A stretch of 64,000 nt of DNA. Origin: Chrysomallon squamiferum. Taxonomy: Eukaryota; Mollusca; Gastropoda; Neomphalida; Peltospiridae. The notes below the pieces were generated by a model. That model was not told the origin of the DNA. It did no database searches and saw only the letters and a program-made list of their open reading frames with translations. Location: NCBI GenBank assembly GCA_012295275.1, contig CM022675.1, positions 14,135,017-14,199,016 of the forward strand. The letters run 5' to 3'. Below are positions 12,701 through 26,023 of this stretch, piece after piece; position 1 is the stretch's first letter; each line of letters opens with the position of its first letter. The translations under genes were made by a program, and so were the position numbers.

Positions 12701-15700
12701 ATTCAGTGGCTGAAAATCACAAATAACACAATAAACAATTTCAGTATTTTAATAATTTTGTGTTACGGTACCTTGATACAAATCTGAACAGCGAGTGGAA
12801 ATCTCCCAGAGTACGAGACCAAGTGCATAGATATCAATCTGTTTTAAAGAGGCTTCACAGTCACGCAAGTTAACAGCGCCATCTAGCAACTCTGGGGCCA
12901 TGTATCTAACTGTACCAACCTGAACCAAAGAAATAAAATGTATCTTTAACACAATTAGTATCATACTGTATCTGTTGTAAACAGAAAATATGTTGGGGTG
13001 GAACAAAAGTTCACAGCATTTTTAAGAGAAATTTGTATTTGTACATGGATTTATTCAATCATAGTGTGTTCCATTATCTTTTGCCATCCTTGAAACAGCT
13101 TCATGATTCTATCTTCTAAGAATTTGTCATTAATTACAGGTGATGAACCTAACTAAACCCTACAAATTTCTGTTCCAACCCAATATATTTTGTATTAACT
13201 TTAAATATATATCTTACATCATATTGAATTTATATGAAATATGATATTGTATTGTATCAACCTTAAATAACAAATCTGTATATCAACTTTAAACACAGTC
13301 AGTATAATGCAGAATCAACTGTAGCATGAAGTGTATACCATACTGAAATACATATACAAAACTTTCTCATTTTCCAACAAATTTGGATAAACCCATAATT
13401 AAGATTTCATAACCACCAATCAACAAATCATTTGTGTTTAAATATACCAACTTACTGAACTAAATTTGTTCATGAAAACTAAAGATGATTAGAATATTTT
13501 ACAGAACAACAAGATTAACCCAGAAGAACATGATTAATTTCTTGTCAACCAGATTATTAAACTCCTACTAGCTAATGACAGATTTTAAACACAGATTTAA
13601 TTCCCGCTTGTTTCCTACATACATCTGTCAGTGTTGACTGCTCTGCATTCTCTGCACGTCCATTCTTAATCAGCTTTGATCCCATCATAGGAATACAAAA
13701 TCCTAAATCAGCTATGACACAAGTTAAATCTGTCTTCACCAGAATATTTCTAGTGTTGAAATCTCTATGTGCCATTGCTGGTTTAAATTTATCTGAAAAA
13801 AATAAAATAAAATAAAATAATTGATTAAAATCATTAGTCAATGAAAAATAAAATTCATTAGCAGTTGTAACTGAAACAAAAACAAAGAATGAAAATGATT
13901 TGTTTTCTTTGTTGTCAATAAGATATAAAACAACCAATACTGACTCCATTAATGGAGATGCGAGTTAGCACAAATGACAGCTAAAGACTGAGTCCAAGCA
14001 TAAGAGAAAAATCTAGAAATCACAAACATGATTTTAAATATAATTTGTTTTGAGGTTGCTGTTGTTGTTGTTGTTTTTCAAATTGTAAAACAAAAATATA
14101 AATAAACAAATAAATAAAATTACTTAGACTGTCATCTTTACCAGCAATTTATAAAGCCAGGATTATGTATTTTTATCACCAAAAAAACCAGGACATGGAT
14201 ATTTTTTTTAAATCTTTTTTTTTTTTTTTTTTATCACTGATTATATAATCTTATTATCTTAGTGTTACACATTAAATAATAAAAGTAATTTTATAAATAA
14301 GGAAATAAAGAAAATTCCATAAAATATGCACATACCTCCCTTTGTTATATCAGTATGCAAATGAGCCAATCCTGTAACAACGGAGTAACTCATTTTGCAC
14401 ATTGTTTGCCATGACATGGTGTTGTTTTTAAGGAATGCCATTAGTGATCCACCGGGTACGTAAGTCAAAACTAGAAGATACTGCATTGTTCCGTCTTCTC
14501 TGAGTCTTTCGTCTGAGCCATAAAATTTGAGTAGATTGTCATGTTCCATGAATGGGTAGGAATACAGGTTTCGTTCATTGTTGTGGTATTGTTTATGATG
14601 CGATAAGTATATTTTTACTGCTACTTCTTCATTGCCTAGCAACCCATGCCATACCTGAACAGAAAAAAATAAATGTATTATAATTTACTATTATTAATAA
14701 TAATTTTATTATGATTATTATTATTATTATTTTTATTATTATAGCTATTTTTATCCATTTATTTACATCACAAAAGAGATTTTTGTATAATTCATACATA
14801 AGAATAGTTAATTCATATTTCACATTAAATGAGTATCTGTTTGGTAATTAACCTAAATGCAACACATTAAAATACATAATTTAAACAACTGGCTATCACA
14901 GCCTGAAAAAGATTCCTGAACAAAAAATTATAGTAAGAAACAGAAAAACATTTTCTGTTATATTGAACAACAACATTCAGATATCTATTTAATACGTGTA
15001 ATTTGTTTTTGTCGATTTATCCCATTCCCATGACATAAAAATAATTTACAAACAGAAACTCTTTAATAAAGAGACATATGTTTACATAATCATGTGATAC
15101 ACAGTTTATTACACTCACCTCACTGTAACGTCCTTTACTGACAACATTGCACAGCTTCAAATCATCAAGATTAAGTCCAGGCTGGGGAGGTGTGCCCTCC
15201 ACTATGTTGAGAAAATCCATCGAGGGTCGTTTCTTGGTGACAAACATTCGATAGACAAAGTATACAATAAGGATTATCAGAGCGACAGACAACACAGAAA
15301 CAAGGGAGATAATTATTGTCTTTTCACGGTAGTTTGGATCTGGGACTGGTCGTACTGCAAAATAAAACAGTTTATTTTAAGTTGTAAAGAAATTAAATTA
15401 TTGCATCGCAAAATAATGAGAACAAATTACCAAGTAATGATCTTTATATAAAGAGCTTTTGAAGAGAAAACTATTGTAATGTAGCAGTTAATCTCTACAG
15501 CTGAATCTCTTCCAGAATAGTTTAAGAATTCATTGCTCTTCCAACTGAGCTAAAACAGGAAATCCAGCTATTTCTAGTATAAACACTTTAGATTATCAAA
15601 TGTTACAATAAACACACCTTTCAACTGAAGTGAATTATGAAACTATTTGAAAAACACAACTTGTCTTTATAGTGGTTACAAATGTTACATAAATACCTAC

Positions 15701-15924
15701 CTACTAGGAAGATTTAAAACAGAATTTAGAGCCAGACCAGACTGACAGGATAATTCCCACCCAAATGATACCATCACTCAAAATTAACATATTTTTAACA
15801 AATCTTACTTATAGATTCAAAGTATTAACTATTCTTCCAGTTTTAAATTTACCAAAGAACAAAGTAATAAATACAAATACATTAACAAATTTAATAAACT
15901 AATACAATGTGCATTATTTCTAAA

Positions 15925-15955
<31 letters not shown>

Positions 15956-18198
15956 TATCACTTTTATTATTATTATTAATATTATTAATATTATCATTAT
16001 TATATTATATATACATGAGTGACATATTGTATTACTTTTATTATTATTATTACTATAATTTATATTATATACATATGTGTGACTTATCTACCTGGATATG
16101 GTGTGTTTTCTGTTGTGTGTAAACTTGGATCATAAACATCAGTGACATTGTCATTGCAGCGATCACCAGAGCAGCAGCAGAACTTTGCTTCATTGTTGTG
16201 TGAGACTCGTTTTGGTGGAGTTTTGGAACGGCAAATGTTTGCCTCACACATATCATTTTCAGCTATCCAACATCCTGAAAATATTAAATAAACTGAAGCT
16301 ATTCACAGGCACTTTGTATTATTTTTTAAGGCATGTGATTTTCAGCTATCAAACATGATGAAAATATTAAATAAACTAAAATTACACACAGATCGTTTTA
16401 ATGATACAGTATTTTTATATTTATATTATACATCTTTTTTAATTATGCAACATGCAGGAAATAAGGACATACAGAATGACATCATATTTACAGAGTGTAA
16501 AAATGCTTACATGAATTATGTAAAAATGATGTCCAAAAACACATACCATATATACTTGTGTATAAGTCGAATTTTTGGGAGACTATATTAAGGTAATATT
16601 TTTGGGGGTCGACTTATACATAGGTAATGCTTTTGTAGCTGTTGCTGAAGAGTCGCCATTTTGACTATTTTTTGCTACGGGATGCATCTAAAATAATCGC
16701 GGTCTTTCAGCTTTTCAAAAATATAATTTTATCGTATAAAATTTTTCGAAAAATTAAATAACAAAACCAAATATGAATGTAAAACATGATATTCTTCCGT
16801 TTAATGACATAAAAATACATTTTAAAGCGAGAAAACCGTCAGTATGGCGTTATGCCTTACGGCATGTTGCAGTGATCTAGGAATGCAGACTTCTCTGCCA
16901 AATTGCACTAAATATCGGTCCTAATTTCATAAACAAAACTCACTTGTTTAACTGTAAAGAATTTGGTGAAATAATATTGCAATCGTCATTAATATCCACT
17001 ACCAACAAATTTTGTAAATCATAGAACAGCTAAATATAACGGTAAGTTAGGTCTCCATGTTAGACCTATTACATTAAAGAGATACTATTTATGATACATT
17101 TATGCTATAGCTCGATTAATACATGCATTTACGTTATTATGGTATGTTCGTGCAAGTTATGTTACAGTAGGCGTACAATCTAGGCCTTCATGGCACTGTC
17201 ACACTGGTCTAAAAATAGTGACGGTGCCTGGAATCTACAGTCGACTTCTACACAAGTAATACCTAAAATGACGCAATTTTTGGTCTTAAAATACACATCG
17301 ACTTATACATAAGGTCACCTTGTACACAAGTATATACGGTACACACACAAAGACTCTCTCCTTCAATTTCATTTATTTATTTTTTATTATTTTTTTTTTT
17401 TTTTTTAAATTACCAGTATTTCACAACTCACAGGGACATTTCTTAATGATTTCATGATTCATACTGTTTACATGTACAACAAAATGAAATATGAAAATTA
17501 CATAAAACATATCCTGTTCACATTCATAAAAAGGTTATATTCAAATTTTTATTCAATTATTTTTGTATATCTCAGTCCTTTAAAAAGTATTTTGAAAATG
17601 TTATGTAAATTATTTCAAGATAAAAGATAACCACACTTTCTTTTATTAAATATATGAAAACTTTTTTTTTACAGACAGAAGAATAGCATGTGTAAAAAAA
17701 AAAAAAAAAAATCTAAGGTATTAGTTTTATATCAATTCCCATTTTTTTATGAATCATAAAGACATTTAGATGAAACAACTGTATACGAAGTGTCATATAA
17801 ATGATTTTAAAGTTATAAAACTGAGAAGTCTCTCTTGTTCTCTCTATTATATTTTTCACTATGAATCACAAAGATTTTTAAATGATATCACCACGTTTAG
17901 AAACTTGTTCTAAAGTACTTTTTAAAAATCACGTGAACAGTGTATGACTGTGCCATGTAGTTAATCAGTTTTATTTTAGTTTTTTCTTCTAACACTGGAC
18001 TAGTTTTATTTCCAAGTATGAGAGCTGCACACTTCCTGTCTCAAACCAGTTATTTCCGTTATCGTCATCAAGTAACACCATTTTTACATTTATTTGTACT
18101 TCAACAATTTTCTTAACACTGAAATGACTTCTTTTTAACCTTCTGTATTTGTTTATTTTTTCCTCGACAGTGAACTAAAAGACACTAATACACACAGA

Positions 18199-18235
<37 letters not shown>

Positions 18236-20211
18236 TTTAAAAATAGGATGTAATGAGAGCAAATAAAAAGCTATCCCATCCAACAATACCCACTGAAATA
18301 TTCACAGATTTTTTTATTCATTTATTAGAATTTATTCATTAATTCAGACATTCAGCTTCCAGATGTTTTCAAAGAAAACGTAAACATTAGGTTAATAATT
18401 AATTAACATTTCTTTTCAAGCACTAATTAAAGAATCACTTAAATAATCTATGCTGGATAATATTTGTAATCACATTTTCTTAAAGTGAAAACAAAAATCT
18501 TATTTCAAATAATTTTAACCCTGATATATATATATATATATACAAAACTGAAATAACAAGATATTGATAGCATAACAAGCTTTGCAATGATTGGCAGATG
18601 AAATCACATGATCACAAGCAATTTTCGTTGTTAATAATGCAAAGATGTAGTGTTATTTAATACTACTGCAAATATATAAAAATGGATAACCTAATATTTG
18701 TAATCATAAAATATCTGAATCTCACATTAAAGAAATTATTTGATTAGGCTTCTTCAAAAGTGTATGGATGATAAGAAATAGCAAACATCAGTTTCAAATC
18801 ATTATAAAGTAGTATTTCATAGTACAGAAAATTGTCAAACATTCAAACTCATACGACTATTTCTAGTTTTTTGTTTTTTTAGTTATCTATTTGTAATTCA
18901 AGGAAGATTACTGCATATGTGGACATGCACAGGTGACATACAGAATCATGCACAGAGAATACGATTGTGTAAAATCAAGCAAAATTAACAAAGCATCTGT
19001 CAAAACATTTTCCCATCAGAAATAACCACTTCCATATCTTTCAAAACATTGACAATCATAAAAAACTTAACAGTGGTAGAAATAATAATTATGAATACTA
19101 GTTACTAAGTCATCACTGACTAGAAACCAGTTTATTGTTCTGAAAAAAAAATCCTTAAATACTATACTTTATTCTCTTTTTTTAGTAAAAATCTATAAAA
19201 CAAATATTTTCTTTTAAACAGAAGAAATAATAAAATAAATATATGTAAGAAGCAACAGATGGGTTTTTCTTTAAATGATGAAGAAAGATCAATTCTCCTT
19301 GGTGGTCCAGCAGTTCAGCTCAAGTGCTGTAGCAAACGTTCTGGTCTATTGAAAGCTACATATAAAAAAAACCACTGCATGAGTAATCATGGACTGGCAG
19401 CAACAGGCTTCCTCTCCCAGACTTAACCATTATAAAAAAAAAAAAGCATTACATCTTTGACACCTAATAACCATCCACTTAAAAAAAAAAATCCGTCTCA
19501 GTGTAGTTAAACAAAAATGCTGTATTTTATTTTCTTTCTGGTGCCATACTGACCAGCATATCAATATTAATGTCTACATCTAGAGATATTTTGTGTATGG
19601 TGTTTCTTTAAATAATATGAAAAAAGGCTGTCAAGAGAGCTTTTCACATCATTAGTGTAACCACCTCTGACGTTCTGGAGTCAAAGCGGCTTTTTTTTCT
19701 CTCTTTCTCTATCTCTCTCTTTCCATTTGTAACATAAATACCACTTTGCTGGTGCCACCAGAATGTTTAAATAAACTTATTTTTATTTTATGAAATCATA
19801 AATCATATGGCATAAACAAACAATGATTCCAACCAATGAAGACAAATAAAACAAGCTGATGGTTGACATGTGACAGTTCTGGGTGCAGTGCAAGTCTATG
19901 AAGAGAATAGTATTTATAAAACTCAGGCAAAGCTTACATACACCATTACTCTGGAAACCTGATACAGCTACATAAACTGTCCTTGCTGTCTTCTGGTTCT
20001 CACAGTTAATTGGATAAGCAAAGTGAAATAAATAAAAAATAATAGCACAGAATAACAAATTGCTGGATCTACAATCCCGCCAATTGTTTGTAAGTTTTCA
20101 GTTAAATGGAAAAGAAAGAAAAATTGTGTTAAGAGAGTTCATGCATGCATATATGTTTACTTTTTATGTGTTTACTACTTTTTGTGTCTGTGTGTGTGTA
20201 TGTTTTCTGTG

Positions 20212-20255
<44 letters not shown>

Positions 20256-23200
20256 ATAAAACAGTAATTATATATACAGGGTTACAAAAATGTCTATTAA
20301 CAGTAACAGAAAAAATATTTGTAGCTGTAAAGGTAGTATGTTCTAAAAGTGGCATTCATAATGTTAATAAAAAGGCTGGTTTTCACAAGAACATTATTTT
20401 ATTATTCTTGGAGCTGATAGGTCAAAGGATAATTTTTATCAACAAGTGGTTGTGAAAAACAGTGCCTGTCACAGAACAAGTAATTCCACTTTGCATCTTA
20501 AATCCTTCTGTATGATAACTTTAATAATTTATGTAAACATCAGTTGTGCCTAATACTCTGAGACTGAATAAACTGGGGTGTCACTGGTTAATGTCTAGAG
20601 TTAACTAATGGCTGTTATAACTAAACTGACATTTTTCTAAATATGCCAATCCTTTCACCAAATTCTTACTGTCAATAAGTGTCTTTAAACTGAGAGTAGT
20701 TGCTACACACAGAAATGCTTTTAATAATCAATTCAGAATTTTACTTCAACAATTCTTATAGACTTATTTTGTATCTTTATCTTGTCATTATATTTATGTA
20801 AGCTATCTATTATAATATAGCTAATATTAGTTACAAATATGTCTTATAACCAATATGGTGAAGTTTCATTTAATAAATCTCTACTGTTAAATTCAACATT
20901 TGTAAAATAAAATTATTAAAATTTTATTCATTCAGAATGATTTAATCCACAGGTGGTCAGTATTAACAGGTTACCTATGGGAATAAATATGGCTGAAATC
21001 TATTTAACATAAATAATCTGAATTCTAATTTAAAATATTTCTAATTTATCTATGGATTGTCATTATATGCAGGATGAGTTTTATGAGGAATTTTATTCAT
21101 AAATTACACAACACATACTTTAACTTCATTCCAATTTGGCTTTTTTTTTATAAAAGTAATATATATTTTACCAAAGAAAAAAAAAAGAAAAAAAAAAAAG
21201 AAATCAACAAAATATCCCTCAGTCATAGTGGAGCCAGGCATTATCAAGATTAAAAATATTTACTCAGAGATAAGTTATATGTTCTGACATATAAAAAACA
21301 CACAAGCGATTCATTGTGTGGCAATGAAAACACTTGTTTATGAAGCGTGGCTTATCTGGCTAAACACATCGTTTCATTACATTTTCTGTGTGTAAAAAAC
21401 ATGCAGAATGGAGACATTTTACTCAAGGAGAAATGTTATTTTTACACGAGTTGATGAAAAGTTTATTTTATCAGATCAAGCCATGTGAGACAAAATTTCA
21501 CGTTTGTCTGCCAGTTTTGAGAGAATTTCTTCATTTTCCATATTTAAAAAAAAAATTAAAAAATAACACTGGAGTGGCTGCCATATTTAAAAATTATTTT
21601 TGAAAAATGGTACAGCTGCTTTTTATCCTGTGGGAAAGTACATATGAGAATGTGGTTTTCTCTAGGGATTTTTTATATGGTTCTTTGGTTGTTGTTCTAT
21701 TTTTATTTTCTTCTTGTTGTTGTTGTTGTTTTTAATTTGTATTTGTTATTATTTCTTTTATTTAAATCAAACTTCTAATTAACAAATTCTAAATGACAAG
21801 TTTTAATATTTTTATTATTGTTGTCGTTGTTATTATTACAAAACGTAACCATTGCACCAGTAAGACAAGAGAAAGGAAAATTATTCTAATGACTAATTTC
21901 AGAATGCTGACCAGCAGATAACCTCACACCAAACAGGCTTAAGCTGTACAGCAGTGGCATAATGAGACCACTGGTCATTCTTTATAGCTGTACAACTTTT
22001 CATGTATGTAGGTACATGCACATTTTCAGTGTCAATCATTAAATTTAACAAGCAGTCAAAAAAGAAATTTAAAAAGATGAAGAAAAAAAAAAAAAAACCA
22101 GAGCTGGGAAAAAATTCAAAACAAACACTGTTTTTAATAGTGTAAATCAAATTTTTATTTATTATCTGTAAAGAATCAAGATTTCTGGGTTATTTTCCTA
22201 TTATCATCTGTAGCACAGTTTAAATCTTTAAATCTTATCTACAACTACAAAGGAAATACATCTTGCCAATATATATATTAGTTATCTGATACCTTTTAGT
22301 GATTATTTTATCAGTCTGATAAAAGAATTTTAAATTTAGCTTGTTGATGTTTCAACAGAAAATATATCAGAGTTTCTACATATGTACTCTATACAGCATT
22401 TTTCCATTTTTATTAGGGAAATACCTTTCAAGGATGGATTAAAGAAATTATTAAAAAATAATAATATTTCCTGAACAGAAGATATTACTATGGATGTATA
22501 TCTTGTCAATATTCAATATCACTGCTATCTAATACTATCTAGATACTGAATGTGATGATCTTATGAAACAAATATAGCCATATCTGATCAAAACCATTTG
22601 TGCAACTACAGATAATGTTGTTGTTGTTATTGTTTTGCTGTTTTTTGTTTTTAGAGTAGAATAGACATTAAGAAAATAACCCAGAAATATGAACTAATTT
22701 CTCTAAACAAAATGTTAGTTACACCTTCATAAAACACACACTTATGTGTGTGTGTGTGTGTATATATAGACAGACAGACAGATAGATACACATGCACACA
22801 CATACACACAGTCTTATTCTGATCAACCAATACCACCTGAATCTGTATAAGCTATTCTGATAAAAGAAATACCAAACTCAGTTTACTGAAAACAACATAA
22901 GATCTTAAATTATTTCTCTGACTAGATATGTGAACAACATATGTAATGGATTAATAAAATTTAAAAAAAAAATATGTTTTTTCCAATGGAAATTATTTCT
23001 CAGTATAAATCTTGATAATAAAGACAGTAAATTTCTCAATAAAATAAATTACCAAGAAAATATATCTGAACATTCAAATGCTACAAAAGTAAATATTGCT
23101 AAGAATAGCTTTTCACAGAGAGCATCAATTTGATCATAAACTATTTAGCAAATATGTGGTGGTTTGATAAAAAAAATGTCAATTTCTTGACAGAAAATAT

Positions 23201-24689
23201 CACCAGGAATTCCCAAATAATTTTACAATATCATTCTTATCAAATACTGTTTGGACAATGTATGTCATGGTCTGAAAGATGAAATTGCAATTTAGGACCC
23301 CCGTTTCTTTCCAGACATCATTAACACTCAACTCAGATTGTCTCTACATCTCTGTAGGTGTAAGACAAGTCATTGTTGGGTGTGAGCATTATTTTGATCA
23401 GTTTCACTGTCTACTCTCAAAGAAATCTTCACACAGCCCACACAAAACTCAATAAGACCAAAGTACTATTTGCCAGACAGAAATATTGATTGAACTTCTG
23501 TATTTATAGGCTTCTGATGTCTGTCCTGCTTCAAGGCGAGACTGAATTCCTCCTTGGTAATTAGAGCACAGACAGAAAATTCTGGCCAATTTACCAAATT
23601 AGATGTGTACTGGCGGAAATAAGAACAGACACAAAAATTCAGTTCTGAACAAAACATTTTTTCATTTTGTTATTTCAAGTAAATATTATGTTAAATATTT
23701 TTTTACTCAAGTTCAACTGAGTACAATTAGGGTTTGGTTTGTGTACTAAAATGAATTATTTTCCTCATGTTTGTTTTTAATGAAGTTCAAAATTCTTTGG
23801 ATGTCATTTGGGGGGGGAGTGCTAAAATGCACTGTTTTCTTTACTTATGTTTTTAATGATGTTCAGAAGATTTTAGATTTTTTTTTTTTTTTTTTGGGAG
23901 GGGTTGGTTTTGGAGGGTAAATGTTCTTTTTAGTTGATTTTTTTTTTTTTTCCTCCAATGTTATTCTGTTTTAACTAATGTTTGTCTCATTAACTGGAGT
24001 TAATTACTTTTCCACAAAAACCTTTTTTTTTAACCTCACCACATTCACTCACTAAGCATTTTTCCAAAATCTGATACTAATTAAAGTATCCAGAAAAAAA
24101 ATTGGTGTGGTTTTTATTTTCCAAGAGAATGAACACATGTACTGCAGAAAAAAAAAAAAATAATAATAATAATAATAAACTACTTTAATATACTGATGCA
24201 AAAGTATTTTTCTTTCATTTTATTATATATTATTTGTATTCTTTTTATTTTATTTTTTTTCATTATCTGGTTACAGTTTTTGATTTGTAGGGTTTTTTTT
24301 TTTTTTTTTTTATTTTATAGTTCCTTGCACCCAGTGCAGCAGAGGATTGAGGCCTTAGTAAGGAAACGTATGTTAATAATCTGTCTTCCCAGAACGCGAA
24401 GTCTTTGATAATTACCAATCAGAGATGCCAAGATTCACAGATATTAAATGACTCTCTGCCACAGCATCAACTAACAGGATTTAAATGCTGTTGGTCAGTG
24501 TATTAAGGAATTGATTGTTGATGATATTAGAATCAGAATCAAATAGCTTCCACTTACACTTACAGGAATTCTTTTGGTATAAGGGTTTATGGTTGCAGCT
24601 ATTTTGGGGGCGGGTTTACAATAAAAATATTTAAAAAAACATATTCTGTTTAGAATGTTTGTTTGTTGTTTTTGTTTCTTTTTTTTTAA

Positions 24690-24721
<32 letters not shown>

Positions 24722-25251
24722 GCTACTGTTGCAGTTGTGAATGATTCTTTCTTTCTTACTACTTTCTTTTACCCTCTTCACTGATCAAACAACAAAAATA
24801 AGACCACTTATATCTGAACAAATTTAAATTACACCATATATCAGGAGGTGCCAGATACAGTTAGTAGATTAGCATGTTGGCACATTAATCAGACTTAGGT
24901 ATATCCAAAAAGTTTCAAACTTGCCGGCAGTAACATGGCTAAACAGACACTGACAAATGTTTTTTCTTCCTAGAAGAGACTTCACTGCAATATGAGATTT
25001 ATAAAGATTTCATGACATGATCACAATCAATTACAAATTCTCTCTTAACATGATCACAACTAATTACATATACCTTCGTGGCATGACCATAAGTAGTTAC
25101 AAATTGTAATAATCAGTTATAAATGATTTAAAGGCATCAATAATCAATTGCTCTGATCAGAATCAAAAACAAAAGATTTCATATCAATAAAAAGCAGCTG
25201 TAATTAATCATATATTAGTGTAAGCATATACTAATCTTTTGGAGGTACATC

Positions 25252-25288
<37 letters not shown>

Positions 25289-25988
25289 TATTATTTACAG
25301 AAAATACATATGCAGAAAACAAAAATAAACATTAAATATTTATGCAGAAAGTGGCATTTTTCACTGATGAATCAGAACAAAATGACTCAAATGATGCAGG
25401 AGTGTCACAGACTTGAAACAATGAGTAAAAGAAAATGTGCTATTTAACTGAAAACGGATTATCACAAGATTCTTCAGCGAAAATGTCTTTGATTATGTTT
25501 TGCACTGTTACACTTTCTAACAGAATCAATTGTTACAAGCTGTCTAGATCTAAAAGCTCTTTAAATTATCATGAAATTGGTAATAAACATGCATACCTCT
25601 TTCAACTAGAGCATTACTTCAGTTGTTTGTGTTTTGGGAGGTTTTTTGTTGGTTTCTTTGTTGTGTTTTTTGTTGTTGTTGTTTTTTTGTATTATTATAC
25701 TGATAAATATTTAATTGTTTAGTGAACAAGAAGCTCTAAAAATATATATAGTTTCAAGTTTCTTTTCTAGAACTGTATAACTTTCATTATGTTACCTGAT
25801 ACCAAATAAAAACATGATATCTGCTGTCAGGGTATATCTAGTTTGGTGGTGTTGATATCACATACTGTACCTGAATCATCACTTTACTATAACTGAATTT
25901 GTACTACTGTTGTTACTACTGCAACTACTACTAATATAACCATCACCACACTTAATACTAATACTACTTTTTTTATCTACATATCTAC

Positions 25989-26023
<35 letters not shown>

